The notes under the pieces were generated by a model. The model saw only the letters and a list, made by a program, of their open reading frames with translations. It did no database searches and had not been told where the DNA came from. A program made the position numbers and the translations under genes. 64,000 bases of DNA from Bradyrhizobium sp. LTSP885 (lineage in GTDB: Bacteria > Pseudomonadota > Alphaproteobacteria > Rhizobiales > Xanthobacteraceae), in NCBI RefSeq assembly GCF_000938305.1, contig NZ_JYMT01000021.1, positions 408,734 through 472,733 on the forward strand. The letters run 5' to 3'. Shown in pieces: positions 20,587 through 29,401 of this stretch. The first letter of the stretch is position 1, and every line of letters begins with the position of its first letter.

Positions 20587-21687
20587 TTAAGAACGTTTCG
20601 TGCGTTCGTCGATGGCAGGCACCGCGCCGTAATGTCTGTCTTCGCCTATGACAATCGCGGCCGGTGCCGGATAGCTGACCTTGCCCCTCGGCGTGTCGAC
20701 CTCGATCCGACGAAGATGCGGATGCATCGCGAGGTCGGCCATGGTGTTGACCTCGGCAAACGCGATGTCGGCCTCGGCAAGCTTCGCCAGCAAGTCGTCG
20801 CGCGTCAGCCTGCCAAAACTGTCGCTGACGATCTGGTCGGTCTTGGCGCGGTTGCGCACGCGCTCGACCATGTTGGCGAAACGCGGATCGTTCGGCAAAT
20901 CCGGCTGTCCCAGCACCTTGGCGCAAAGTATCTTCCACTCGCGCTCGCTCTGGATCGAAATCAGGATCTCCTTGCCATCCTTGGAGCGGAACACGCCATA
21001 GGGTGCGATCGAGGGATGGGCGAGGCCGATGCGTTGCGGCGGCTTGCCATCCTCGGCGTTGAGCAGCGGCACGGTGAGCCAGTCGGCCATCACGTCGAAC
21101 ATCGAGATCCGGATGTCGGCGCCGTCCCCGGTGCGGCCGCGTCCGATCAACGCTTCGAGGATCGATGCATGCGCGGTTGCGCCGGTCGCGACGTCGACGA
21201 TCGACATGCCGACCCGCGAGGCGCCCTCGGGACCGCCGGTGAGCGAGGCAAGGCCGCTCTCGGCCTGGATCAACAGGTCATAGGCCTTGCGGTCGGCATA
21301 GGGTCCGGTATCGCCATAGCCGGTGATGGTGCACATGATCAGCTTCGGATAGTCCTTGCGCAGCCGCTCGCGCGCGAAGCCGAGCTTGTCCATCGAGCCG
21401 GGCTTGAGGTTCTGCAGCAGCACGTCGGCGCTGGCGATCAATTCTTCCAGCGTGGCGCGGCCACCCTTGGTGGACAGATCGATCACCACCGAATCCTTGC
21501 CGCGGTTGAGCCAGACGAAATAGCTGCTCTGTCCCTTCGCCGCGGCGTCGTAGCCACGGGCGAAATCGCCCTCGGGGCGCTCGATCTTGATGACATGGGC
21601 GCCGGCATCGGCCAGGCGTGACGAGCAGAACGGCGCGGCAACCGCCTGTTCGACGGCGATGACGATCAATCCCTCAAGCGGCAACAT
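20587..21687 (-). CDS. Family III CoA-transferase in acyl-CoA degradation operon
   Basis: A 366-residue CaiB/BaiF-type enzyme. The N-terminal fold segment is ADAGAHVIKIERPEGDFARG. The middle reads LIMCTITGYGDTGPYADRKAYD, and the likely catalytic Asp is about D165 in GMSIVDVATGA. ATG 21687 is chosen; the ORF extends to 21726 but would overlap the dehydrogenase stop. It lies 10 nt after the acyl-CoA dehydrogenase and 25 nt before the hydratase, so it probably supplies the CoA ester for both. Closest functional analogies are mesaconate or itaconate CoA-transferases, but the acid is unknown. Confidence 0.87.
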   Translation of the reverse strand: MLPLEGLIVIAVEQAVAAPFCSSRLADAGAHVIKIERPEGDFARGYDAAAKGQSSYFVWLNRGKDSVVIDLSTKGGRATLEELIASADVLLQNLKPGSMDKLGFARERLRKDYPKLIMCTITGYGDTGPYADRKAYDLLIQAESGLASLTGGPEGASRVGMSIVDVATGATAHASILEALIGRGRTGDGADIRISMFDVMADWLTVPLLNAEDGKPPQRIGLAHPSIAPYGVFRSKDGKEILISIQSEREWKILCAKVLGQPDLPNDPRFANMVERVRNRAKTDQIVSDSFGRLTRDDLLAKLAEADIAFAEVNTMADLAMHPHLRRIEVDTPRGKVSYPAPAAIVIGEDRHYGAVPAIDERTKRS

Positions 21688-21697
21688 GGGCGCGAAC

Positions 21698-22867
21698 TCA
21701 GTAGGAGCGGGGCATGCCGAGCACATGCTCGGCCACGAACGACAAAATCAGATTGGTCGAGATCGGCGCCACCTGGTAGAGCCGCGTCTCGCGGAATTTT
21801 CGCTCGACATCATACTCCTCCGCGAAGCCGAACCCGCCATGCGTTTGCACGCAGGCATTGGCCGCTTCCCAGGACGCATCGGCCGCCAGCATCTTGGCCA
21901 TGTTGGCCTCGGCGCCGCAGTCGAGTCCGGCTTCATATTTGCGGGTGGCTTCCTTCACCATCAGCTCGGCCGCCCGCATCGCGGCGTAGGCTTTTGCAAT
22001 CGGGAACTGGATGCCTTGATTCTGGCCGATCGGCCGGCCGAACACGCTGCGCTCCTTGGCGTAGTTGGTCGCTTTCGCAATGAACCATTTGGCATCGCCG
22101 ATGCATTCGGCGGCGATCAGGATGCGTTCGGCATTCATGCCGGAGAGGATGTAGCGAAAACCCTTGCCTTCCTCGCCGATCAGATTCTCCGCCGGCACCT
22201 TCATGTCGGTGAAGAACACTTCGGTCGTCGCGTGGTTCATCATAGTCCTGATCGGGCGGATCTCCAGCCCGTGGCCCTTCGCCTCGCGCATGTCGACGAT
22301 GAATACCGAAAGCCCATCCGTGCGCTTCTTGGCCTGATCCTTCGGCGTGGTGCGCGCGAGCAGGATCATCAGGTCGGAATATTCGGCGCGGCTGGTCCAG
22401 ATCTTCTGGCCGTTGACGACGTAATGGTCGCCGTCGCGGCGCGCGAAGGTCTTCAGCGATGACGTATCGGTGCCGCTGGTCGGCTCGGTGACGCCGAACG
22501 CCTGCAGCCGCAACTCGCCGGTCGCGACCTTCGGCAAATACTTTGCTTTCTGCGCGTCGTTGCCGTGCCGGAGCACGGTGCCCATTGTGTACATCTGGGC
22601 GTGGCAGCCGCCGCCGTTGCAGCCGGCGCGCTGGATCTCTTCCAGGATTGCCGCGGCGGCAGACAGCTTCAGGCCCGCGCCGCCATATTCCTCGGGGATC
22701 AGCACCGAGAGATAGCCGGCCTCCGTCAGCGCATCGACGAATTCCTTCGGATAGGCCATCTGGCGATCGAGCTTGCGCCAGTATTCGCCGGGAAACTGGG
22801 CGCAGAGTTTTGCGACGGCGTCGCGGATGTCGGAATGCTCGTCCTGTTGCGGGTCGTGTGCGGTCAT
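21698..22867 (-). CDS. Acyl-CoA dehydrogenase
   Basis: A 389-residue FAD enzyme of the acyl-CoA dehydrogenase family. Signature segments are LQAFGVTEPTSGTDTSSLKT (FAD and substrate contact), ERILIAAECIGDAKW, and the C-terminal QTHGGFGFAEEYDVERKFRETRL, which holds the region of the catalytic base. It is the first gene of a minus-strand operon with a CoA-transferase and a hydratase. A LysR gene is divergent 185 nt away and is the likely regulator. Substrate chain type cannot be read from the sequence. Confidence 0.92.
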   Translation of the reverse strand: MTAHDPQQDEHSDIRDAVAKLCAQFPGEYWRKLDRQMAYPKEFVDALTEAGYLSVLIPEEYGGAGLKLSAAAAILEEIQRAGCNGGGCHAQMYTMGTVLRHGNDAQKAKYLPKVATGELRLQAFGVTEPTSGTDTSSLKTFARRDGDHYVVNGQKIWTSRAEYSDLMILLARTTPKDQAKKRTDGLSVFIVDMREAKGHGLEIRPIRTMMNHATTEVFFTDMKVPAENLIGEEGKGFRYILSGMNAERILIAAECIGDAKWFIAKATNYAKERSVFGRPIGQNQGIQFPIAKAYAAMRAAELMVKEATRKYEAGLDCGAEANMAKMLAADASWEAANACVQTHGGFGFAEEYDVERKFRETRLYQVAPISTNLILSFVAEHVLGMPRSY

Positions 22868-22894
22868 TGTTGCTTCTTGTCGAGAGGTTGCACC

Positions 22895-22947
22895 AGAGCG
22901 TTTTCGAGCGAAGTGGGTACCGGTTCGCGTGAAGAAAACGCGTCAAA
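22895..22947. repeat. Intergenic repeat, family C (copy 1)
   Basis: The element runs from AGAGCGTTTTCGAGCGAAGT to GAAAACGCGTCAAA. The ends GCGTTTTC and GAAAACGC are complementary. An inverted copy is at 33549-33601. It sits in the divergent control region of the acyl-CoA dehydrogenase operon. Confidence 0.8.
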
Positions 22948-23052
22948 TAAAGGCCCTAATGGCGGGCGAAGCGCCCGCCATTGTGGGGCCCCGGTAAACC
23001 CCCTATGCTCGTTTGTTATAGCGTATGAACCTGCCTTCCAGGATTGGCAAGT

Positions 23053-23976
23053 ATGGATTTCCGCCAGCTTAGGACGTTTGCCTGCGTAGCGGAACTCGGA
23101 AGCTTGAGCAAAGCTTCCGATACGTTGCGGGTGGCGCAGCCGGCGCTGAGCCGCCAGATCAAGCTGCTCGAGCACGAGCTGCGCACCGATCTGTTCACGC
23201 GCAACGGTCGCGGCATGGTGCTGACCGATGCCGGCCGTCTCTTGCTCGCGCGCACCAGTGGTATCGTACGGCAGATCGACCAGATCAGGGACGACATCCA
23301 GTCCGCCGGCGGCGCGCCGTCGGGCCGTGTGGTGCTCGGGCTGGTGCCGACCGTGAGTTGCGTGCTGTCGGCGCGGCTGGCGCGGCGCACGGTGGAACAG
23401 TTTCCCGGCATCTCGCTCTGCATCGTCGAAAGCTACAGCGGGCATTTGATCGAGTGGCTGCATCGCGGTGAGATGGATTTGGCCGTGATCTACGGGCCGT
23501 CGGTCGATCTGCATCTGGCGGTGCAGACCCTCGGCCGCGATAGCATCGTCGCGGTCGGCCCGCGCGGCAGCGGGCTGAAGCAGAAGAAGCAGGTCGAGTT
23601 CGGCTGGCTGATGCGCCAGCGCCTGGTGCTGCCCAGTCATTCGCACGGTCTCCGTGCGCTGCTCGAACATGCCGCGGCGAAGAAGAAGATCAATCTCGAC
23701 GTCAAGCTCGAAGCGGATTCGTTCCGGGTGTTGACCAGCCTGGTCGAGGAGGGGCTCGGATACACCCTGCTGCCGCCATCCTCGGTGCGTGCCGAGGTCG
23801 CGGACGGCCGGCTCGAGACCGCGCCGATCGCACGGCCCGCGCCGCGCCGCGAGCTGACGCTGGCCTCGCCGGTCGAGCATGCCGGCTCCAACGCGATGAC
23901 GCTGATCGCGAAGCTGTTGCGCGACGAGGTCGCCGCGCTGCGCGCCGAGGGACTCTGGGACATCCAGCTCGCCTGA
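23053..23976 (+). CDS. LysR-family transcriptional regulator
   Basis: A 307-residue LysR regulator. The N-terminal winged HTH lies at about 1-60 (MDFRQLRTFACVAELGSLSK, then QPALSRQIKLLEHEL), followed by a periplasmic-binding-like effector domain at about 90-300. It is divergent from the acyl-CoA dehydrogenase operon and convergent with the split decarboxylase, which points to control of the dehydrogenase operon by a pathway intermediate. ATG 23053 is used; the ORF starts 9 nt earlier at a TTG. Confidence 0.92.
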   Translation: MDFRQLRTFACVAELGSLSKASDTLRVAQPALSRQIKLLEHELRTDLFTRNGRGMVLTDAGRLLLARTSGIVRQIDQIRDDIQSAGGAPSGRVVLGLVPTVSCVLSARLARRTVEQFPGISLCIVESYSGHLIEWLHRGEMDLAVIYGPSVDLHLAVQTLGRDSIVAVGPRGSGLKQKKQVEFGWLMRQRLVLPSHSHGLRALLEHAAAKKKINLDVKLEADSFRVLTSLVEEGLGYTLLPPSSVRAEVADGRLETAPIARPAPRRELTLASPVEHAGSNAMTLIAKLLRDEVAALRAEGLWDIQLA

Positions 23977-23989
23977 GCGCGTCTGCGCA

Positions 23990-24583
23990 TCACGTCACCG
24001 CGAAGCCGAGATGGCCGCGGAAGCGGTTCTTCAGATATACGCCGTCACGCGGCGGCAGCGCGCGCTCGACCTCGCCGGACGCGATGCGGATCCGCGCCAG
24101 CTGTGTGCCACCATGGACATCCCGCAACCCTCTGCGAAAGGTTTCGATCCCGGCCATGTCCGCGATATCGCTGACCGAGCCGATGCCCGCGCCACTCGCG
24201 ATCACCTCGAGCTTGGCGCCGAGGCCGGAATGGCTGAGCTGCATCCCGGTCTCGCCGAAATGGCCGTTGTCGAGCACCGCGATCGAGAGATTGCCGGGTT
24301 GCTTGGTCGCGATCGTCAGCAGGCTGCCGATCCCCATCAATTGCTCGCCATCACCGGTGATAACAAGCACCGGGCGTTTCGGTTGCGCCAGCGCCAGGCC
24401 AAGCCCGATCATCGCTGCTCCCCCCATCGCGCCCCAGAGATAGAAGTTCCCGGCATGATCGCCGGCATCGAACAGATCGTAGGTCGAGGAGCCGAGCCCG
24501 GAGATCGCGAGCAGGTTGCCGCGCTCAGCGAGCAGCGCCTTCACCGTGGCGCGGCGATCGAGAGTTCCTGTTGGGGCTGACAT
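23990..24583 (-). CDS. ThDP-binding subunit of a split 2-oxo acid decarboxylase (ComE/phosphonopyruvate decarboxylase-like)
   Basis: A 197-residue protein equal to the C-terminal PP half of a ThDP decarboxylase. It carries the cofactor motif ITGDGEQLMGIGSLLTIA, ending at VLDNGHFGETG, and has GAMGGAAMIGLGLALAQP upstream. Two-gene enzymes of this type include sulfopyruvate and phosphonopyruvate decarboxylases. ATG 24583 shares its A with the stop of the partner (TGATG), and GAAGGAG lies just upstream, so the two are co-translated and form one enzyme. The substrate is not known. Confidence 0.83.
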   Translation of the reverse strand: MSAPTGTLDRRATVKALLAERGNLLAISGLGSSTYDLFDAGDHAGNFYLWGAMGGAAMIGLGLALAQPKRPVLVITGDGEQLMGIGSLLTIATKQPGNLSIAVLDNGHFGETGMQLSHSGLGAKLEVIASGAGIGSVSDIADMAGIETFRRGLRDVHGGTQLARIRIASGEVERALPPRDGVYLKNRFRGHLGFAVT

Positions 24584-25143
24584 CAGTGCGTCTCCTTCGT
24601 CCACTTCTTGCGCCCGATCATCCGCTGCGCGATCAGCACCGCGACCTGCTGGTCGCCGTCATAGGCGAGCGAGGCGGCGGCCGAGATCACCTCCTCGGTA
24701 TCATCAGGGTCCTCCAGCCGCAGCACGGTGGCGCCCATGATTTCGAACGCCTTCGGCGTCGCTTTGCCCATCGGGATCTGCCAGGGATTGAACTCGGCCC
24801 ATTCGCCGCGCATTGTCACCAGCGTTAGCAACGGGAAGCGGCAGCTCGCCATTAGCGACAGCATGTTGACGCAATTGCCGACGCCGCTCGATTGCATCAA
24901 GAGCACCGCGCGATCGCCGCCGAGCCAGGCGCCCGCGGACAACGCGACGCCTTCCTCCTCGGTGGTCAGGACCGTGGTCTTGATATCGGCATCCGCGTGC
25001 GACAGCTTGATCAGCGTGGAATGCCCGGCGTCAGGGACATACGACACTTGCGCCACGCGAAAATCCTTCAGCGTGCGGTAGATTGCAACCGGCCAGTCGG
25101 TGCTGGTCGCGTTGTCCTGGTGAGCGGCAATCTGGTCCATCAT
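24583..25143 (-). CDS. Pyr-domain subunit of a split 2-oxo acid decarboxylase (ComD-like)
   Basis: A 186-residue protein equal to the N-terminal Pyr half of a ThDP decarboxylase. VLTTEEEGVALSAGAWLGG contains the cofactor-activating Glu, and VLLMQSSGVGNCVNMLSL is the typical subunit contact segment. It is the upstream gene of a two-gene operon with a 1-nt stop/start overlap to the PP subunit. Either of two adjacent ATGs (25143, 25140) can start it. Family relatives decarboxylate sulfopyruvate or phosphonopyruvate; none of those pathway genes is seen nearby. Confidence 0.83.
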   Translation of the reverse strand: MMDQIAAHQDNATSTDWPVAIYRTLKDFRVAQVSYVPDAGHSTLIKLSHADADIKTTVLTTEEEGVALSAGAWLGGDRAVLLMQSSGVGNCVNMLSLMASCRFPLLTLVTMRGEWAEFNPWQIPMGKATPKAFEIMGATVLRLEDPDDTEEVISAAASLAYDGDQQVAVLIAQRMIGRKKWTKETH

Positions 25144-25492
25144 GGCCTCGGGGATGGGACGCGCATTGGCGCGGCCTCATGCCGAGGGCTTAGGCCAGGC
25201 GAGCGTATTATTCCCTTCGCATCTGGCTCGCGCAGCTATGCCGGAATTTTATAACCCCGTCATTGCGAGCGAAGGCACGCGAGAAATTGCAATTTCAGCC
25301 AGTGTAGATGCGGCGCATGTGACCGTAAAGGCCGCCCAAGGCTCACCGGTTATGCTTGTCTCTCGCTTGACGATCAACGTCGCCCGCAAGAGTTTACGCA
25401 CCGAGGCTGACACTTTCGAAAAGTGCCAAGGCGGACCTTTTCCCGAGAATGCAGCGCATGAGTGTTGCGGTTTCGACAAGATGGAGTTGCGG
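25144..25492. other. Divergent gap upstream of split decarboxylase and aldo/keto reductase
   Basis: A 349-nt region between divergent genes. It contains a degraded family B repeat (CCCGTCATTGCGAGCGAAGG near 25255-25275) and becomes AT-richer than the flanks from about 25240 onward. It is open in the reductase frame but has no convincing coding signal. No defined promoter was picked. Confidence 0.4.
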
Positions 25493-26347
25493 GTGAATCA
25501 GGCTCCATATAAAGGCGCGGCGCTTGCTGGAACAATTGACCTTGGCGACTTGACAGTTAACCGGTTGGGCTTCGGCGCAATGCGTCTATGCGGAGATTCG
25601 GCCTGGGGAAGACCAAGGGATCGGGAGCACACCAATCGGGTTCTGCATCGAGCGGTCGAGCTCGGCGTGAATTTCATCGACACCGCGGATAGCTACGGCC
25701 CCGAGGCGAATGAGACAATGATCTCGCAGGCGTTGTATCCCTACCCTCCGGGTTTGGTCATTGCCACGAAAGGTGGCCTAGTGCGGCCAAACCGCCGATC
25801 CTGGGTCGAGAACGGCCGCCCCGACCATTTGCGGCGCGCGATTGAAGGCAGCCTGCAGCGCTTGCGGCTGGAGCGCATCGATCTGTATCAACTCCATGCG
25901 CCTGACCCCAATGTGCCATTTGCTGAGTCGGTTGGAGCGCTGGCTGATCTGCGGCGCTCGGGCAAAATCCACCAAATCGGCCTTTCGAACGTCACCGTTG
26001 CGCAGCTCGAAGTGGCGCGCTCCATCACACCGATCGTGTCGGTTCAGAACCCGTACAATCTGCGAAACCGAACCAGCGAAGACGTACTCGCCGCGTGCGA
26101 GCGTCTTGGAATTGCTTTTCTGCCCTGGTATCCTCTGGGCGGCAAACGCGGCCTGAAGGCGCTCAAGATCAAGCAGGTCGCCTCGCGTCGCGGTCTCACG
26201 CACGCAGCCTTATCGCTTGCGTGGCTGCTCGCCAAATCACCTGTCATGCTGCCAATCCCCGGCACGCGATCCATCGATCACCTGGAGGATAATGTGCGTG
26301 CGGCCGCCCTCAAGCTTGCGCCGGAAGACTTCGACGATTTGGAATGA
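25493..26347 (+). CDS. Aldo/keto reductase
   Basis: About 284 residues of the AKR superfamily (NADPH-dependent TIM barrel). The catalytic tetrad is visible: Asp and Tyr in NFIDTADSYGPEANE, Lys in VIATKGGLVRP and His in IDLYQLHAPDPN. The cofactor-binding C-terminal segment is PIPGTRSIDHLEDNVRAA. GTG 25493 is preferred, with GGAG 6 nt upstream, and ATG 25481 is the alternative. Codon use is less GC-rich than in the neighbours, suggesting a later arrival. A P450 fragment lies immediately downstream in the opposite sense. Confidence 0.9.
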   Translation: MNQAPYKGAALAGTIDLGDLTVNRLGFGAMRLCGDSAWGRPRDREHTNRVLHRAVELGVNFIDTADSYGPEANETMISQALYPYPPGLVIATKGGLVRPNRRSWVENGRPDHLRRAIEGSLQRLRLERIDLYQLHAPDPNVPFAESVGALADLRRSGKIHQIGLSNVTVAQLEVARSITPIVSVQNPYNLRNRTSEDVLAACERLGIAFLPWYPLGGKRGLKALKIKQVASRRGLTHAALSLAWLLAKSPVMLPIPGTRSIDHLEDNVRAAALKLAPEDFDDLE

Positions 26348-26348
26348 A

Positions 26349-26425
26349 GGTGCGCTTCGGCGGACGCCGAAGCCGAACGACAGATGGTTGCGCGGTGCGG
26401 TCGATAAAAGCGCCGGCATCGATCA
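26349..26425 (-). pseudogene. Decayed fragment of a cytochrome P450 gene (heme-binding region)
   Basis: Positions 26366-26395 match 26950-26979 of the neighbouring P450 gene in 29 of 30 bases, with weaker similarity on both sides. Read on the minus strand it gives PRNHLSFGFGVRR where the intact P450 has PRIHLSFGFGIHRC. The Cys ligand and all other parts are missing. It is probably the leftover of a third tandem P450 copy, interrupted when the aldo/keto reductase segment was placed here. Confidence 0.65.
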
Positions 26426-26462
26426 GGGCTTTGCGATCGAACCCTGATCTTTAGCCCACCTT

Positions 26463-26696
26463 CTAGCTGCGGCCTTCTTCGCGTTCATTCGCTTCTTGAA
26501 TCTGGGCCGACATGAAGGCCGTCAGGTCGTCGAATTCGTCGTCAATTTCGGCCGCGGGAATGCCGGCCGCCAGCGCCTCTGCACGGCATTGTTGAGCCAG
26601 CGATTTTGCCTGAATATCCTCACCCTCTGCTGGGGCCCCGGCGTGAACGTTATTCGTTACCCATTGCTCTACAAACGCGATGACTCGTTCGCTCAT
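26463..26696 (-). CDS. DUF768-like small protein
   Basis: A 77-residue acidic protein beginning MSERVIAFVEQWVTNNVHAG. It resembles the rhizobial DUF768 family (short proteins with an N-terminal FxxxWxxxxV pattern). The middle is Ala/Glu-rich (AKSLAQQCRAEALAAGIPAA) and the end is charged (QEANEREEGRS). GGGAG lies 9 nt upstream of ATG 26696. Function unknown; no regulatory motif seen. Confidence 0.6.
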   Translation of the reverse strand: MSERVIAFVEQWVTNNVHAGAPAEGEDIQAKSLAQQCRAEALAAGIPAAEIDDEFDDLTAFMSAQIQEANEREEGRS

Positions 26697-26784
26697 CCGG
26701 TCAACTCCCAGCCTTGCTTGATCTGCTCTGTTATCGGGCGCGCGTTCGCGCGCCCCGTCGGCTCGCAATGATAGCCTTAGGGAC

Positions 26785-28059
26785 TCAGCCCGGGATCCGC
26801 ACCGGCAAGGATTCGATTCCCCGCACAAAACTGGAATAAACCCGCTTCGGCTCGCCGACCACTTCGATGCGGTCGAAGCGCTTCAGCATCTCCTGCCAGA
26901 CGATCTTGAGCTGCAATTCGGCGAGCCGCATGCCGACGCAGCGGTGGATGCCGAAGCCGAACGACAGATGGATGCGCGGGCGGGCGCGGTCGATGATGAA
27001 TTCGTCGGGCCGCTCGATCACCTCGTCGTCGCGATTACCCGAGACGTACCACATCACGACGCGATCGCCCTTCTTGATGGTCTTGCCGCCGACCTCGGTA
27101 TCGACCAGCGCGGTGCGCCGCATATGCGCAAGCGGGGTCTGCCAGCGGATCACCTCGGGCACCATGGTGTCGATCAGCGCAGGGTTCTCTTTCAGCTTGG
27201 CGAACTGGTCGGGATGCTCATGCAGCGCCAGCACCGAGCCGCTCATGGTGTTGCGGGTGGTATCGTTGCCGCCGACGATGAGCAGGATGATGTTGCCCAT
27301 CAGATTGTCGGGGTCCATGTGCCTGGTGGCGTCGCTATGCGCCATCATCGACAGCAGATCGTTCTTCGGCGGCGCGTTGACGCGCTCGTTCCAGAGCCGG
27401 GAGAAGGTGGCGTTGCACTCGTCCATCTCCTGCCGGCGCTGCTCCGGTGAGTCCACGATGCCGCTCTTCGGTAGCGCGGTCGAGACGTCGGACCAGCGTG
27501 TCAGCTTGCCTCGTTCCTCCCAGGGGAAGTCGAACAGCGTCGCCAGCATCTGCGTGGTCAATTCGATCGAGACGCGCTCGACGAAGTTGAAGGTCTCGTT
27601 GCGCGGCAGATTGTCGAGCACGCTCGCCGAGCGTTGCCGGATCAGTTTTGCGAGTTCGTCGAGATGATCAGGCGTGAACATCGGCGACACGGTCTTGCGC
27701 TGATGCGCGTGCTTGGGCTGGTCCATCGCGATGAAGCTCGGATAGTCATAGCCCGGCGGCACGTCGCGGATCGAGATGCCGCCCAGCGTCGAGTCGGAGG
27801 AGAAGACGCCGTGGCTGGTGTCGACATGCATGATGTCGTTGTACTTCACGACCGACCAATAGGGTTCGATCGGCGAGTTGGTGCAGTAATGCACCGGCTC
27901 TTCCTTGCGCAGCCGCTCGAACCACGGCCACAGCGTGTCGTTCTGAAATAGTTTTGGCGCGCCGGGATGGAAATCCCTGAGCGGCGTCGCATAGGCTTCC
28001 TCGCGCGCCTGACGTAGCTGCTCGGCCCTGTCGGCGCGGATTGCGGTCTGGACGTTCAT
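26785..28059 (-). CDS. Cytochrome P450 (copy 1 of tandem pair)
   Basis: A 424-residue soluble bacterial P450. The I-helix reads LIVGGNDTTRNTMSG, the ExxR motif is in EVIRWQTP, and the heme-binding loop FGFGIHRCVGMRLAELQ holds the Cys ligand. It is closely similar to the P450 at 28130-29401 along its whole length, so the two arose by tandem duplication. No ferredoxin or ferredoxin reductase gene lies next to it, so redox partners must come from elsewhere. The GGNDTTRN I-helix is also typical of bacterial sterol/terpenoid hydroxylases, but the substrate is unknown. Confidence 0.95.
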   Translation of the reverse strand: MNVQTAIRADRAEQLRQAREEAYATPLRDFHPGAPKLFQNDTLWPWFERLRKEEPVHYCTNSPIEPYWSVVKYNDIMHVDTSHGVFSSDSTLGGISIRDVPPGYDYPSFIAMDQPKHAHQRKTVSPMFTPDHLDELAKLIRQRSASVLDNLPRNETFNFVERVSIELTTQMLATLFDFPWEERGKLTRWSDVSTALPKSGIVDSPEQRRQEMDECNATFSRLWNERVNAPPKNDLLSMMAHSDATRHMDPDNLMGNIILLIVGGNDTTRNTMSGSVLALHEHPDQFAKLKENPALIDTMVPEVIRWQTPLAHMRRTALVDTEVGGKTIKKGDRVVMWYVSGNRDDEVIERPDEFIIDRARPRIHLSFGFGIHRCVGMRLAELQLKIVWQEMLKRFDRIEVVGEPKRVYSSFVRGIESLPVRIPG

Positions 28060-28087
28060 TTAACTTTGCTCCGGCGAATGTTCTGGC

Positions 28088-28115
28088 CTTCCTCTCCCGC
28101 TTGCGGGAGAGGAAG
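28088..28115. repeat. Perfect 13-bp hairpin between the two P450 genes
   Basis: CTTCCTCTCCCGC (28088-28100) is followed after 2 nt by its exact complement GCGGGAGAGGAAG (28103-28115). It lies in the 70-nt gap between the P450s and may attenuate read-through or stabilise the upstream transcript. There is no U-tract in the gene direction. Confidence 0.75.
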
Positions 28116-28129
28116 ATAAGTTTTGCGCC

Positions 28130-29401
28130 TCACGCGGCAATGCGCACCGGCAGCGTCTCGTAGCCCTTGATGAAGCTGGAATACACCCGTTCGGGCTCGC
28201 TCACCACCTCGATGGTGTCGAAGCGCTTGAGGATCTCTTCCCAGATGATCTTGAGCTGCAGCTCGGCGAGCCGCAAGCCGACGCAACGGTGGATGCCGAA
28301 GCCGAACGAGATGTGGGTGCGCGGCCGCGCGCGTTCGATGTCGAACTCGTAGGGCCGCTCGATCGCCTCCTCGTCGCGGTTGCCCGAGACGTACCACATC
28401 ACGACCTTGTCGCCCTTCTTGATCTGGCGGCCGCGGAATTCGAAATCAGCCAATGCCGTGCGCCGCATATGGGCGAGCGGCGTCTGCCAGCGGATCACCT
28501 CGGGCACGAAGCTGTCGATCAGCGCCGGGTTCTCTCTCAGCTTGCGGTACTGGTCCGGATGCTTGGCGAGCGCATAGATGCTGCCGGACAGCGTGTTGCG
28601 CGTGGTGTCGTTGCCGCCGACGATCAAGAGGATCAGATTGCCGAGGAAATTCTTCGGGTCCATGTCGCGGGTGGCGTCGCTATGCGCCATCATTGACAGC
28701 AGGTCGCTCTTCGGCGGCTGGTTGATGCGGTCTTTCCACAGCCGCGCGAAATAGCTGGCGCATTCCATCAGCTCGGCCTGCCGCTCATCCTCCGTGGCCA
28801 CGAGCCCGCCGACGCCGGGCAGGGTGGTCGCGACGTCGGACCAGCGCGTCAGCTTGCGGCGGTCTTCCCAGGGAAAGTCGAACAGCACCGCGAGCATTTG
28901 CGTGGTTAGTTCGATCGAGACCTTGTCGACCCAGTCGAACACGTCACCGCGCGGCAGATTGTCGAGGCATTCGGTCGAGCGCGTGCGGATATTAAGTGCA
29001 AGTTGGTCAAGGTGTGTCGGCGTGAACATCGGCGCCACGGTCTTGCGCTGCGCCGAATGGCGCGGCTGATCCATCGCGATAAAGCTCTCGCGGCGCAGAT
29101 CGGTCGGGACGTCGCGGATGGTGATGCCGCCGAGCGAGGCGGCCGACGAGAACACCGAATGGTTGGTCTCGATTTCCATGATGTCGTTGTATTTGGTGAT
29201 CGACCAGTACGGCCCGAACATCGAGTCCTTGCAGTAGTGCACCGGGTCTTCGCGGCGCAGCCGGTCGAAATACGGCCAGAAGGAATCGGTCTTGAACAAT
29301 TCAGGGTGGCCGGGATCGTAATCCGACAGCGGGATCGCATTGGCGCGCTCGCGCGCCGCGTCCTGATTGGTGTCTTTGACGAGATCGATGGTCCCGTGCA
29401 T
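28130..29401 (-). CDS. Cytochrome P450 (copy 2 of tandem pair)
   Basis: A 423-residue P450 with the I-helix LIVGGNDTTRNTLSG, ExxR in EVIRWQTP and the heme loop FGFGIHRCVGLRLAELQ. It is the upstream member of the tandem pair and shares most of its motifs word for word with the downstream gene; the N-terminal about 30 residues diverge most. ATG 29401. The pair may act on the same or neighbouring positions of a substrate, but this cannot be read from sequence. Confidence 0.95.
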   Translation of the reverse strand: MHGTIDLVKDTNQDAARERANAIPLSDYDPGHPELFKTDSFWPYFDRLRREDPVHYCKDSMFGPYWSITKYNDIMEIETNHSVFSSAASLGGITIRDVPTDLRRESFIAMDQPRHSAQRKTVAPMFTPTHLDQLALNIRTRSTECLDNLPRGDVFDWVDKVSIELTTQMLAVLFDFPWEDRRKLTRWSDVATTLPGVGGLVATEDERQAELMECASYFARLWKDRINQPPKSDLLSMMAHSDATRDMDPKNFLGNLILLIVGGNDTTRNTLSGSIYALAKHPDQYRKLRENPALIDSFVPEVIRWQTPLAHMRRTALADFEFRGRQIKKGDKVVMWYVSGNRDEEAIERPYEFDIERARPRTHISFGFGIHRCVGLRLAELQLKIIWEEILKRFDTIEVVSEPERVYSSFIKGYETLPVRIAA

